From Propionibacterium acidifaciens DSM 21887 (GTDB lineage Bacteria > Actinomycetota > Actinomycetes > Propionibacteriales > Propionibacteriaceae), in contig NZ_AUFR01000006.1 of assembly GCF_000426605.1 (NCBI RefSeq), positions 62,001 to 126,000 of the forward strand: DNA of 64,000 nucleotides, in the 5' to 3' direction. The number at the start of each line of letters is the position of its first letter. The stretch's first letter is position 1. Position numbers and translations under genes: made by a program. The notes under the pieces are model-generated. The model had not been told where the DNA came from. It made no database searches and saw nothing but the letters and a program-made list of their open reading frames with translations. This document shows positions 39,177 through 48,543 of the stretch, one piece after another.

Positions 39177-40210
39177 GTGCGGCGACCGCCAGCGGGGGCG
39201 GGCGCTCCCCCGGCACGACCCGCCGCAGCCTCCCCGAGCGCAGCTGGTTCCGCACCGGCGTCTTCGTGGCACTGGCCGTGCTGCTCGTCACCGGGGCCCT
39301 GTACGCCATCGGGGCGGGGTCCGTCCACCTGTCGATCGGCCAGATGCTCGACGCCCTGACCGGGCGCGACGCCTCGCTGCGGCGGATCGTCTGGGACATC
39401 AGGCTGCCGCGCATGCTGCTCGCCGCCCTGGTCGGCATGAACCTGGCCGTCAGCGGCCTCATCCTGCAGGCGGTCATGAGCAACCCCCTGGCCGATCCGA
39501 GCATCATCGGCGTCTCCTCGGGGGCCGGGCTGCTCGGCATCGGCGTCATGCTCGTCGCCCCCAGTCGTCTCGCGCTCGTCACGCCGGCGGCCTTCGCCGG
39601 TGCGATGGGGGCGGCTGCCGCGATCTTCCTGCTGGCCTGGGAGGGCGGCATCCAGCCGCTGCGGATCATCCTGGCCGGGGTGGCCGTCTCGGCGCTGTGC
39701 GGGGCGGGCATCTCGGCGTTCATGGTGCTCTTCTCGGACCGGGTGGCCGGCGCCCTCATGTTCATGAACGGTGCGATGTCGATGCGGGGGTGGACCGAGG
39801 TGCGCGGCCTGTGGCCGTACTCGCTGGTCGCCCTGGCGCTGGCCCTGTGCTTCGCGCGGCGGCTGAACGTTCTGGTGCTGGGGGACGACGCGGCCGGTTC
39901 GATGGGCATGAACGTGCAGGCCAACCGCGTCTTCTTCACCGCCCTGGCGGCGGTGCTCGCCGCGAGCGCGGTCAGCGCCGTCGGGCTGCTGGGCTTCGTC
40001 GGGCTCATCGTGCCGCATCTCGTGCGCATGGTGCTGGGCCCCGACCACCGGCTCACCGTGCCCGGCTCGATCCTGGCCGGCGCCGCCCTGCTCGTCGCGA
40101 GCGACACCCTCTCGCGCACGGTCTTCTCGCCGATCGAGATCCCGGTCGGCATCACGATGACCGCCCTGGGCGTGCCCTTCTTCCTCTTCCTGCTGAGGAG
40201 GGCCCTGTGA
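39173..40210 (+). CDS. ABC transporter permease, FecCD family
   Basis: A 345-residue membrane protein of the FecCD/BtuC family with about ten helices. It has the family blocks 'LPRMLLAALVGMNLAVSGLI' at the first half and 'NPLADPSIIGVSSGA', plus 'GFVGLIVPHLVRM', the loop that couples to the ATPase. The start overlaps the binding-protein stop as ATGA. It probably acts as a homodimer, since only one permease gene is present. Substrate as for the binding protein: iron chelate, heme or cobalamin. Confidence 0.93.
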   Translation: MSAATASGGGRSPGTTRRSLPERSWFRTGVFVALAVLLVTGALYAIGAGSVHLSIGQMLDALTGRDASLRRIVWDIRLPRMLLAALVGMNLAVSGLILQAVMSNPLADPSIIGVSSGAGLLGIGVMLVAPSRLALVTPAAFAGAMGAAAAIFLLAWEGGIQPLRIILAGVAVSALCGAGISAFMVLFSDRVAGALMFMNGAMSMRGWTEVRGLWPYSLVALALALCFARRLNVLVLGDDAAGSMGMNVQANRVFFTALAAVLAASAVSAVGLLGFVGLIVPHLVRMVLGPDHRLTVPGSILAGAALLVASDTLSRTVFSPIEIPVGITMTALGVPFFLFLLRRAL

Positions 40211-41100
40211 GCAGCGCGGGGAACCCGGCGAGCGGCCCGGGGGACCCGGCGAGTGCCGGCCTGTCGGTGCGCGGCCTGGTCGTCGAGCTGGGCGGGCGGG
40301 AGATCCTGCACGGCATCGACCTCGACCTGGCGCCGGGGCTCGTCCACGGGGTCGCCGGGCCGAACGGCTGCGGCAAGACGACGCTGGTGCGCGCCCTGTG
40401 CGGCACCGCCCCCGCACGGGGCCGGGTGCTGCTCGACGGCGAGCCGGTCGTCTCGATGAGTTCGCGGCGGCGCGGCCGGGCGATGGCCGTGGTCTGGCAG
40501 AACGCGCAGGCCGGCCCGGATGCGCGGGTGGCCGACATGGTCGGATACGGGCGCTACGCGCACCAGAGCTGGTTCGCGGCGCGCGACACCGGCGGACGGG
40601 CCGCGGTGGAGGCGGCGCTGGACCGCACCGGGCTCGCTCCACTGGCCGACCGGCGGATCGGGACGCTGTCGGGCGGCGAGCGGCAGCGCGTCTGGCTCGC
40701 CGCCGCCCTGGCGCAGGAACCGCGGGTGCTCCTGCTCGACGAGCCCACCACCTACCTGGACGTCGCCCACCAGCTCGAGATCCTCGATCTGGTCCGCGAG
40801 CTCAACGACGAACGCGGACTGACCGTCGTCATGGTGCTGCACGACCTGACCCAGACGGCGCGCTACTGCGACAACGCCGTCCTCATGACCGACGGGCGCG
40901 TGCGGGCCACCGGCGCCCCGGCGCGGGCGCTGGACGCCGAGACCATCGAACAGGTCTTCGGCGTGGACACCTGGATCAGCGCCGACCCGGTCAGCGGGCA
41001 GCCGGTCGTGGTGCCGCGGTCGCATCGGGCCACCGGCCCAGGAGCCCCACAGGACCCCGCCCACCGGGCGGGGGGCCATCACGGCGAGGAGAAACGATGA
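40207..41100 (+). CDS. ABC transporter ATPase, FecE/BtuD family
   Basis: A 297-residue ATPase with Walker A 'GPNGCGKTT', signature 'LSGGERQRVWLA', Walker B 'VLLLDEPTTYLD' and 'VLHDL'. The sequence 'EPTTYLDVAHQ' is typical of ATPases of iron-chelate and cobalamin importers. The GTG start overlaps the permease stop as GTGA. The last 40 residues are a low-complexity His/Gly/Pro-rich tail ('HRAGGHHGE') with no known role. Confidence 0.93.
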   Translation: MSSAGNPASGPGDPASAGLSVRGLVVELGGREILHGIDLDLAPGLVHGVAGPNGCGKTTLVRALCGTAPARGRVLLDGEPVVSMSSRRRGRAMAVVWQNAQAGPDARVADMVGYGRYAHQSWFAARDTGGRAAVEAALDRTGLAPLADRRIGTLSGGERQRVWLAAALAQEPRVLLLDEPTTYLDVAHQLEILDLVRELNDERGLTVVMVLHDLTQTARYCDNAVLMTDGRVRATGAPARALDAETIEQVFGVDTWISADPVSGQPVVVPRSHRATGPGAPQDPAHRAGGHHGEEKR

Positions 41101-41377
41101 GAGCAGGGATGCCACTGGTCCCTCTTCTCGCAGCGGCCCCGGCGCTGCCCCTGTCGGCCTGCTCCGGGTCGTCCGGCGACAGTCGGGACAGCGCCTCGGC
41201 GCAGCGGGGCAGCGCTCGGGCGGACACGACGAGCGCGGCGTCGAGCGCCTCCGGCGGGTCCCCGGGCACGGCCGCTGGGACTCGGCGCAGACCGAGACGG
41301 CCGAGCTCATGACCGCCACGCAGGGGTACTTCCAGAGCACGTACGGCGTCACGATCGAGGAGGAGGTCACTGGCTGA
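41097..41377 (+). pseudogene. Small lipoprotein gene, frameshifted
   Basis: ATGA-coupled to the ATPase. It starts with a signal and canonical lipobox 'LSAC' (Cys22) and a Ser/Gly linker, then in the given frame ends at 41312 with an arginine-rich tail. One frame away the sequence continues as 'GRWDSAQTETAELMTATQGYFQ' up to a stop at 41377, with ordinary composition. Adding one C to the CCCC run near 41263 joins both parts into a roughly 93-residue lipoprotein. Either a recent frameshift or a read error. The family is not recognised; a role as accessory lipoprotein of the importer is inferred from coupling only. Confidence 0.5.
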
Positions 41378-41515
41378 GCCGGAGTCACCACGTGGCGCCC
41401 GGCTCGGGGCGGACCCCCGCCGCGCTGTTGCCGTCACGGGCGGGGCCGGCGGCATCCCCACGGGGCGCCCGGCCCGGGGCGGGCCGGCCGGGAGGCGCCA
41501 TCGCCACGGCCCGGG

Positions 41516-41546
41516 CCGGCGGGCGGCTCCGCCGGCCGCCTGCCGG
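41516..41546. terminator. Strong GC hairpin between converging genes
   Basis: Arms CCGGCGGGCGGC (41516-41527) and GCCGCCTGCCGG (41535-41546) pair over 12 positions with one G-U, loop of 7. It lies just past the stop of the YhhQ-like gene (minus) and after the uptake operon (plus), as expected for a bidirectional terminator. No U tract. Confidence 0.55.
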
Positions 41547-41548
41547 AC

Positions 41549-42316
41549 TCAGGCCGCGGCCAGTGCCGCCCGGTAGCTCGGCTCGCGTCTCTTGATCGCC
41601 GCGATGACGCGTCCGGTGAGCGGCACGAGGGCGTACTGCAGGGCGATCTTGTACAGATAGCCGACGATCGTGTAGTTCACGACCTGCCCGACCGTGGTCA
41701 GGCCGATCGCGTGCGCGGCGATGAGGCAGAACAGCAGCGTGTCGATGAGTTCGCCGGCACCGGTCGACGAGACGAGTCGGCCGTACAGGCCCTTCTCGTG
41801 GTTGCGCCGCTTGCCGAGCCACATGATGAGGGAGTTGGTGCTCTGCCCCCCGGCGAAACCGACGACGCCGGCCAGGACGACCTGCCACACCGGGCCGAGG
41901 GCCAGCCGGAAGGCGGCGTCGCGGGCTGCGTTGCTACCGTCCGACAGGCCCGGCAGCACGATGATCACCCAGTAGATCGACGAGCTCACGATGTTGACGG
42001 CGAAACCCGTCGTGATGGCCTGGCGGGCGGCCCGGGGCCCGTAGATCTCGGTGATCGAGTCGCCGAGGACGTAGCTGAACGGGAAGATGAAGAAGGCGCC
42101 GTCGGTGAGGATCGGGCCGAGCTGGACGGCCTTCGATCCGCCGATGCCCGACAGCACGATGACGACGGCCATGGCGGCCAGCATGATCGGGTAGAACCGG
42201 GCGCCCGTGCTCGCATAAGCCGGCTCCGCGGCTGGACGCCCGGTGGCGGAGGCGGGGCGTTCGCCGCCCGCGTCGGGGGGCTGAGCGGATCGGGCTCCAG
42301 CGGGTTCTTCTGCCAC
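41549..42316 (-). CDS. Queuosine precursor/VUT-family transporter (YhhQ-like)
   Basis: A 255-residue membrane protein with about six helices. It matches the YhhQ (DUF165, vitamin uptake transporter) family, e.g. 'ILTDGAFFIFPFSYVLGDSITEIYG' and 'GSSTGAGELIDTLLF'-like blocks; YhhQ imports 7-cyano-7-deazaguanine/7-aminomethyl-7-deazaguanine for queuosine in tRNA. The GTG at 42316 is chosen because the upstream frame is low-complexity. No queuosine gene lies nearby, so substrate is by family only. Confidence 0.82.
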   Translation of the reverse strand: MAEEPAGARSAQPPDAGGERPASATGRPAAEPAYASTGARFYPIMLAAMAVVIVLSGIGGSKAVQLGPILTDGAFFIFPFSYVLGDSITEIYGPRAARQAITTGFAVNIVSSSIYWVIIVLPGLSDGSNAARDAAFRLALGPVWQVVLAGVVGFAGGQSTNSLIMWLGKRRNHEKGLYGRLVSSTGAGELIDTLLFCLIAAHAIGLTTVGQVVNYTIVGYLYKIALQYALVPLTGRVIAAIKRREPSYRAALAAA

Positions 42317-42694
42317 GGGCGGCAGTGTATTCGCACCCGCCCGGGGCCGCGTCGTGTCCGGCGCTCGGACGCGGCCGCCGTCCCGCCGGGTCGGGAAGGA
42401 GCCCCGGCGGAGTCGCCACGATGGCGGGCACTGATGCCGTCCCGCCGGGTCGGGGAGGGAGCCATGACGCGGTCGAGGAGGCCGCGCGGGGCCCGCCCCG
42501 ACCATGGCGAGCGGCGCGGCCCCGCAGCACGATGCGACCGCCCCCATCGGCGCCCCGCGCACCGAGGCCGTGCTCGGTCCCCGGGCGAACACGGCACGGC
42601 CGCACACCGCCCGGGGCGGGGCGCCGGTCCGGAGCCCCGGGCGGGGCCCGGACACGGGACGCGACGCCGTGTCATTCAGGCGACGCCATGCCGT
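42317..42694. other. Intergenic region with a direct repeat
   Basis: About 380 bases without a supported gene, between divergent yhhQ-like and cobN-like genes. A 27-base direct repeat beginning GCCGTCCCGCCGGGTCGGG occurs at 42377 and 42436 (offset 59). The short motif TTCAGGC appears twice just before the iron-type box (42675 and 42694). Confidence 0.6.
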
Positions 42695-42713
42695 TCAGGC
42701 AAGGCTAAGCTGA
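42695..42713 (+). promoter_or_regulatory. DtxR/IdeR-like box upstream of the CobN-family operon
   Basis: TCAGGCAAGGCTAAGCTGA matches the 19-base DtxR/IdeR consensus (TTAGGTTAGSCTAACCTAA) at 14 positions, including the central AGGCTAA. It lies 100 bases before the chosen start, so it would cover a promoter there and make the chelatase operon iron-repressed. Confidence 0.5.
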
Positions 42714-42813
42714 TGACGTGAGGATCCGTCCTGCTGCCGGCGGGGCACGGCGGCCGCTCGGCCGACGCGGGCAGCCCGGGACGAGGCGGCGGTCGATCCA
42801 GGGGGAAACGGTC

Positions 42814-45800
42814 TTGCGCATCACGATCATCAGCGTGTGTCCCGATCTGCTGTCGGCCTTCATCGCGGCCGACCGGAAGCTGGCTCGGACCCATCCCGGG
42901 GCCTGCGAGCTCCGGCTGTTCAACGCCACCAGTCCCCCGTCGCCGCAGGATGCGGCGCGGCTGCCCGGGGCGGTGGCGAACAGCGACTTCCTCGCCATCG
43001 ACCTGAGCGGCGCGCCGCAGGCCTGGACCGACGCGCTGGCCGGGCCGGTGGCGGCCTACGAGGGCGACCTGCTGCCTCCGGGGCATCTGTTCACCGACAG
43101 GCTGCGCCTGGGCGCCGTGCGACCCGCCCCCGGCGGCGTCCCCATCGGGCCCGCCGGCCCTGGTGCGCAACCGACCAGCGCCGAGGGCGCCGAACCAGAG
43201 CGGTTCCGGGCCGACCTGGCCAACCTGTCAACGCTGCTGCGGTGCTTCCACGCGATGACCCCGGTGCACACCATGGCCTTCCTGACGCTGCTCCTGCACG
43301 AGTACGGCGGGCACCCGGAGATCGCCGTGACACCGGCCGAGTACCCGGGTGACGGCATCGTCGCGGTCGACCTGGCCGGCGGACGCGAGTTCACCGACGT
43401 GCGCCGTTACGCCGAGGCCGTCGGCGGGCCCGGGCGGCGGCAGGTGGCGCTCGTGCTGCATCCCGGCAACGGGTACCCGATCGACTCGACGGCGGCGACG
43501 AGGGCGGTCGTCGAGGCGCTCGGCGAGCACTGCTGGGTGCTGCCGCTGGCGGTGCGCGACGCCACCCGCACGGTCGACGACCTGCGTCGCCTCATGGCCG
43601 ACGCCGGCATCGTGCCCGATGTCGTCGTGAACATGCTCAGCCTGCGGCTGGGCACGAGTTACGGCGGCGGCACGGGCGGCGCCGGGGCCGAGCTGCTCGA
43701 CGAGTGGGGCGCCGCGCACGTGCACCCGATCCTGCTGACCCGCATCACGATCGACGACTGGCTCCGGCTCCCCTCGGGGCTGAGCCCGGCCAAGGTGATG
43801 GTGTCGATGATGCTGCCGGAGCTCGACGGCTGCATCGACGAGATCCCGGTGGCCGCGATGAGCGCCCCACGGGTCGACGAGCGCTACGGCGTCGCCCTCA
43901 ACGCGCTCACCCCGATCCCCGAGCAGGTCGACCGCCTGGCCGGCCGGGTCGCCGGGCTGCTGCGGCTGAGGCGTCTCGACCCGGCCGAGGCGCGCGTGGC
44001 GATCATCGGCTACGACTACCCGGCCGGCGAGAGCAGGCTGCTGGGCGGCTCCTTCCTCGACGTGGCCGCCTCGATGTCGGCGGTGCTCGCCGAGCTGGCC
44101 CGCACCGGCTACCGGGTGGGCACGCCCGGTCCCGACGAGCTGCTGGACCGGTTGCTGGCCCGCGCCGTGAACTCGCCCCGGTTCGGCGCGCCGGACGCCC
44201 CGTTCGTCTATCCGAGGGCGCAGGCCCGGGCCGACCTGGGGGACGAGCGGGCCTGCGCGCAGGTGGACGAGGCGTGGCCGGCCGACGGGCCGAGCGCCCC
44301 GATGACGACGCCGGAGGGCGACTTCATCATCCCGGCGCTCGAGTTCGGCAACGCGCTCGTCGGCATCCAGCCCGGGCGCGGCGGCGGCGCGACGGCCGAT
44401 GCGCAGGCCCATGACAAGACGGCCCCGCCCCACCCGCAGTACCTGGCGTTCTACACCTGGCTGCAGAAGGTGTGGCGCCCGGACGTCATCGTCCACGTCG
44501 GCACGCACGGGACGATGGAGTTCCTGGGCGGCAAGGAGAACGCGGTGAGCACCCGCTGCTACCCCGACATCATGATGGGCTCGGTGCCGCACGTGTACCT
44601 CTACTACGCCGGGAACCCCGCCGAGGGCCTCATCGCGGTGCGCCGCTCGCACGCGCAGATCGTCAGCCACCAGCCGGTGGCGATGGTGCCCGGCGGGCTG
44701 CACGACACGCTCGCCGAGCTGGACGAGCTGGTGGCCGAGTACCGGCGCAGTCTCGCGCTGGCGCCGGCGACGAGCGCGGAGCTGCTGGAGGAGGTGCGCA
44801 GGCGCGCCGAGGCCGAGCACCTGCCGACCGACCCCGACGAACTGGAGTCCCGCCTGGACCGTCTGGCGCAGTCGCTGACGCCGATGGGGCTGCACGTCTT
44901 CGGCCGGACGTGGACCGCGGCGCAGACGCGCACGATGGTGCACGGCGCCCTCGGGCACGGCACCGCCGAGCTGCCGCCGGTCGTCGAGGTCGTCGCCGAG
45001 GCGGAGGGCCTGGACCCGGCCACGGTCGACGAGCTGCCGCGCACCGAGCTGACCAGGCTGCGGGAGCGGGCGACGCAGCTGATCGACGCCGCGCTCGACG
45101 AACCCGAACCGGCCCGCCCGGCCGCCGGCCCCGGGCCCCGGACCGGAGCTCCCGCAGACGGCATGCCCCCGCAGATCGCCGAGCCGCTCGGCCTCGCCGC
45201 CGCTGCGGCACCGGCCCGCCCACGGGGGGACGAGGCGCTCGGCGCCCTGGCGGCACGGGCCCGCGAGCTGAGATCGGTCCTCGGCGGCAACGACGAGTGG
45301 GATGGACTGCACCGGGCGCTGACCGGTCGTCATCTCACGGCGCGGCTGGGCGGCGACGTGATCCGCGACCCGCGCATCATGCCGTCCGGCCACGGCATCT
45401 ACCAGTTCGACCCGCGCCGCGTCCCCACCCCGGTGGCCTGGCGCCGCGGCGAACGCATCGCCGCGGACATCCGCGCCGCATGGCGCGCCGAGCACGACGG
45501 CGCCGATCCGCGCTGCGTCGGCGTCGTCCTGTGGGGCCTGGAGACCACCAGGACCCAGGGCGAGGCCTTCGCGCAGGTCCTGTCGCTGCTGGGCGCCCGT
45601 CCGGCGGCCCGGCCCCGGCCCGGCCGGCCGCGCTTCGAACCGATCCCGGCCGAGGAGCTGACGGCACCGCGCGTCGATGTCGTCGTGACGATCTGCGGCT
45701 TCTTCCGCGACCTCTTCTCGGGCCTCATCGACGAACTGGACGAGCTGGTGGCCACCATCGCCGCCCTCGACGAACCCGACGAGATCAACCCGGTCGCCGC

Positions 45801-46602
45801 CTCGGCGCGCGCCCTGCGCGGCGAACTCATCGCCGGCGGCCGCAGCGCCGACGAGGCCGGCGAGCTGGCCAGCAGCCGCATCTTCGGCCCGGCCAGCAGC
45901 TACTACGGGACCGGCATGACCGGCACCGTCGAGGCCGGCGAGTGGGACGACGCCGAGGACCTGGCCCGCGAGTTCGCGCACGCCAACGACCACGTCTACT
46001 CGCGCCGCCGGTCGGGCGAACGCGTCGACGGGCTCTACGCCAAGGGCCTGGCGCGGGTCGAGGTCGTCTCGCAGGTGCGGTCCTCGAACGAGTACGCGAT
46101 CACCGACCTGGACCACTACTTCGAGTACCTGGGCGGTTTCTCGGCGGCCGTGGTCCAGGTGCGCGGCGAACGCCCGATGACCCTGGTCGCCGACACCAGC
46201 GGAGCCGCCGTGCACACGAGCACCGCGGGCGAGGCCACCGCCGACGGCCTGCGCACCCGCCTGTTCAACCCGGACTGGCAGGACGCCATGCTCGCCCACC
46301 GGCATCGCGGCGGCACCGAGATCGCCAAGCGCGTCACGAACCTGGTGGGGCTGGCGGCGACGACCGGGCAGGTCGGGGACTGGATGTTCGACGAGGTCTT
46401 CGATCGCTACCTCGCCGACGAGCGGATGCGCGAACGCCTCGTCGACAACAACCCGCACGCCGCAGCCGACATCGCCCAGCGCCTCACCGAGGCCTCCGAG
46501 CGCGGGCTGTGGTCGGCCGACGAGGACCGGCTGGACGCGCTGGACGCGCTGGGTTTCGACCTCGAGGCCGCCCTGGAGGGCGACGGGACCGAGGCGCAGT
46601 GA
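42814..46602 (+). CDS. CobN/ChlH/HmuS-family chelatase large subunit
   Basis: A 1262-residue protein of the CobN superfamily, full length for the family. Key blocks: 'HVGTHGTMEFLGGKENAVS' near residue 566, 'GNPAEGLIAVRRSHAQIVSH', 'VLWGLETTRTQGEAF' and a long C-terminal block 'DLDHYFEYLGGFSAAV'. CobN inserts cobalt into hydrogenobyrinate diamide; ChlH inserts Mg; HmuS-type relatives remove iron from heme. Where CobN usually has Ala-Lys-Arg-Arg this protein has Ala-Val-Arg-Arg. Start: TTG 42814 (LRITIISVCP), after GGGGGA; a GTG at 42718 would add 32 Arg-rich residues and sits against the iron-type box. The AAA+ partners follow. Cobalt insertion versus heme processing is open. Confidence 0.85.
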   Translation: MRITIISVCPDLLSAFIAADRKLARTHPGACELRLFNATSPPSPQDAARLPGAVANSDFLAIDLSGAPQAWTDALAGPVAAYEGDLLPPGHLFTDRLRLGAVRPAPGGVPIGPAGPGAQPTSAEGAEPERFRADLANLSTLLRCFHAMTPVHTMAFLTLLLHEYGGHPEIAVTPAEYPGDGIVAVDLAGGREFTDVRRYAEAVGGPGRRQVALVLHPGNGYPIDSTAATRAVVEALGEHCWVLPLAVRDATRTVDDLRRLMADAGIVPDVVVNMLSLRLGTSYGGGTGGAGAELLDEWGAAHVHPILLTRITIDDWLRLPSGLSPAKVMVSMMLPELDGCIDEIPVAAMSAPRVDERYGVALNALTPIPEQVDRLAGRVAGLLRLRRLDPAEARVAIIGYDYPAGESRLLGGSFLDVAASMSAVLAELARTGYRVGTPGPDELLDRLLARAVNSPRFGAPDAPFVYPRAQARADLGDERACAQVDEAWPADGPSAPMTTPEGDFIIPALEFGNALVGIQPGRGGGATADAQAHDKTAPPHPQYLAFYTWLQKVWRPDVIVHVGTHGTMEFLGGKENAVSTRCYPDIMMGSVPHVYLYYAGNPAEGLIAVRRSHAQIVSHQPVAMVPGGLHDTLAELDELVAEYRRSLALAPATSAELLEEVRRRAEAEHLPTDPDELESRLDRLAQSLTPMGLHVFGRTWTAAQTRTMVHGALGHGTAELPPVVEVVAEAEGLDPATVDELPRTELTRLRERATQLIDAALDEPEPARPAAGPGPRTGAPADGMPPQIAEPLGLAAAAAPARPRGDEALGALAARARELRSVLGGNDEWDGLHRALTGRHLTARLGGDVIRDPRIMPSGHGIYQFDPRRVPTPVAWRRGERIAADIRAAWRAEHDGADPRCVGVVLWGLETTRTQGEAFAQVLSLLGARPAARPRPGRPRFEPIPAEELTAPRVDVVVTICGFFRDLFSGLIDELDELVATIAALDEPDEINPVAASARALRGELIAGGRSADEAGELASSRIFGPASSYYGTGMTGTVEAGEWDDAEDLAREFAHANDHVYSRRRSGERVDGLYAKGLARVEVVSQVRSSNEYAITDLDHYFEYLGGFSAAVVQVRGERPMTLVADTSGAAVHTSTAGEATADGLRTRLFNPDWQDAMLAHRHRGGTEIAKRVTNLVGLAATTGQVGDWMFDEVFDRYLADERMRERLVDNNPHAAADIAQRLTEASERGLWSADEDRLDALDALGFDLEAALEGDGTEAQ

Positions 46603-48539
46603 GCCGTACCCCGGGCGGGGCGCCGAGGAGGCCGCCGCTGTACCCGTTCACCGCGATCGTCGGCCAGCGGGCGATGCGGCACGCCCTCGAGCTGGTGGCC
46701 GTCTCGCCCGGGATCGGCGGCGTGCTGCTGCGCGGGGAGAGGGGCACCGCGAAGTCGACGATCGCCCGCTCCCTGGCGGCCCTGCTGCCGGCCGGCTCGA
46801 TGCGCACCCTCGCGCTGGGCGCCACCGAGGACCGCGTGCTCGGCGGGCTCGACCTCGAGGCGACCCTGGCGGGCGGGACGCCGCGGCTGATGCCCGGGCT
46901 GCTGGCCGAGGTGGACGGCGGCATCTGCTACGTCGACGAGGTGAACCTGCTCGACGACCACCTCGTCGACCTGGTGCTCGACGCGGCCGCCTCCGGGCTC
47001 GTGCGGGTCGAGCGCGAGGGTCTGTCGGCGAGCCGGCGGGCAGCGTTCTCGCTCGTCGGCACGATGAACCCCGAGGAGGGGGCGCTGCGCCCGCAGCTGC
47101 TCGACCGCTTCGGCCTGTGCGTCGACGTGCGGGGCGAGACCGACCCGGCGGCCCGCGTCGAGGTGATCCGCCGGCGCCTGGCCTTCGACGCCGACCCGGA
47201 CGCCTTCATCGCCCGGTGGGCGACGGGGGAGGAGGCCCTGGCCGAGCGCCTGCGCGAGGCCCGCGCGCTGGTGGCCCGCGTCGAGCTGCCGCAGCCGGTG
47301 AACGACCTGATCGTCGACCTGTGCCGACGGGCGGCCTGCGCCGGGCACCGCGCCGACGTCGTCATGGCCGGCGCTGCCCGCGCCGAGGCGGCCCTGGACG
47401 GTCGGCCGGTGGCGACGGCCGGTGACGTCGAGGCCGTCGCCGAGCTCGTCCTGGCCCACCGGCGCCGCGCCGCGCCACCGCCCGGTGCTCCCCCTGCTCC
47501 CGCGCCGCAGGACCCGGACCGGCCGGGCGAGGACGCGCCCGGCGGGCGGCCGGACGGGCCCGAGCCCGGCCCCGGGCGGGGACGGGACCGCGAGGGGCGG
47601 GGCCCCGAGCACGGGCCGGCGCCGGACCGCACCGCCGAGATCGGCGAGCCCTTCGCCGTCCGCGAGCTGCGGCTCGGCGCCGACCGGGTTCCGCGCACCG
47701 GCTCGGGGCGGCGCCAGGAGACGGTCAGCGCCGACGGGCACGGCCACTACGTCACCGCCCGCCCCACCGGGGATGCGCACCGCCTGGCCCTCGACGCGAC
47801 GCTGCGGGCCGCGGCCCCGCACCAGCGGGACCGGCGGGCCGGGCTCGGGCCCGGCGACCCGCGCCTCGAGCTGGCCCTCATCGTCGAGCCGGACGACTGG
47901 CGGCGGGCCGAGCGCACCACGCAGGTCGGCTCCGCCGTGATCCTCGTCGTGGACGCCTCCGGCTCGATGGGCGCCCGCGGGCGCATGGTCGCCTCGAAGG
48001 GCGCCGTGCTGAGCCTGCTGCTCGACTCCTACGTCCGCCGCGACCAGGTGGCGCTCGTCGCCTTCCGCGGCGCCGGGGCGGAGGTCCTCGTGCCGCCCAC
48101 CGCGTCGGTCGAGCTGGCCGAGCGCCAGCTGCGCCGGATGCCGGTGGGCGGGCGCACCCCGCTGTCGTCGGGGCTGGTCGCGGCCGACGGGCTGGCCGCC
48201 GCGCTGCGCCGGACGAATCCCGGCCAGCGGCAGATCATCATCGTCGTCACCGACGGCCGCGCCAATGTGGGGCTCGACGGCGGGGTGTCCCGGGGCGCCC
48301 AGGACGAGGCGCTCGCGGTGGCGGCCCGGCTCGCCGGGAACGGCTGCACCTGGCTGGTCGTCGACACCGAGCACCCCACCGGGCGCCGCACCCGGACGGC
48401 GGCGGGTCTGGCCGCGGCCCTCGGGGCGCGCCGCCTGTCCGTCGAGGAGCTGCGCGCCGACGAGCTGGCCGGCCTGGCCCGGACCGCCCGCCGGGACTCG
48501 ACCACCGTCGAGACACCAACGCCGTTGGCAAGGAGCTGA
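46599..48539 (+). CDS. ChlD/BchD-like chelatase subunit (AAA+ plus vWA)
   Basis: A 646-residue protein starting as a GTGA overlap on the chelatase gene. Residues 1-290 are an AAA+ module ('GERGTAKST' Walker A near 50, 'CYVDEVNLLDDHL' Walker B near 110, 'GTMNPEEGALRPQLLDRFG'). A Pro/Gly/Arg-rich linker follows (about 290-345), then a von Willebrand A domain with the MIDAS motif 'DASGSMG' near 455. This is the layout of magnesium- and cobaltochelatase D subunits, which with the I subunit form the ATP-driven ring acting on the large subunit. Confidence 0.92.
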   Translation: MSRTPGGAPRRPPLYPFTAIVGQRAMRHALELVAVSPGIGGVLLRGERGTAKSTIARSLAALLPAGSMRTLALGATEDRVLGGLDLEATLAGGTPRLMPGLLAEVDGGICYVDEVNLLDDHLVDLVLDAAASGLVRVEREGLSASRRAAFSLVGTMNPEEGALRPQLLDRFGLCVDVRGETDPAARVEVIRRRLAFDADPDAFIARWATGEEALAERLREARALVARVELPQPVNDLIVDLCRRAACAGHRADVVMAGAARAEAALDGRPVATAGDVEAVAELVLAHRRRAAPPPGAPPAPAPQDPDRPGEDAPGGRPDGPEPGPGRGRDREGRGPEHGPAPDRTAEIGEPFAVRELRLGADRVPRTGSGRRQETVSADGHGHYVTARPTGDAHRLALDATLRAAAPHQRDRRAGLGPGDPRLELALIVEPDDWRRAERTTQVGSAVILVVDASGSMGARGRMVASKGAVLSLLLDSYVRRDQVALVAFRGAGAEVLVPPTASVELAERQLRRMPVGGRTPLSSGLVAADGLAAALRRTNPGQRQIIIVVTDGRANVGLDGGVSRGAQDEALAVAARLAGNGCTWLVVDTEHPTGRRTRTAAGLAAALGARRLSVEELRADELAGLARTARRDSTTVETPTPLARS

Positions 48540-48543
48540 GACC

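Noticed and set aside
42718-42813. GTG at 42718 as start of the CobN-family gene
   Set aside because: The 32 added residues are Arg/Gly-rich without similarity and the codon is 5 bases from the iron-type box; TTG 42814 precedes the conserved start. Not fully excluded.
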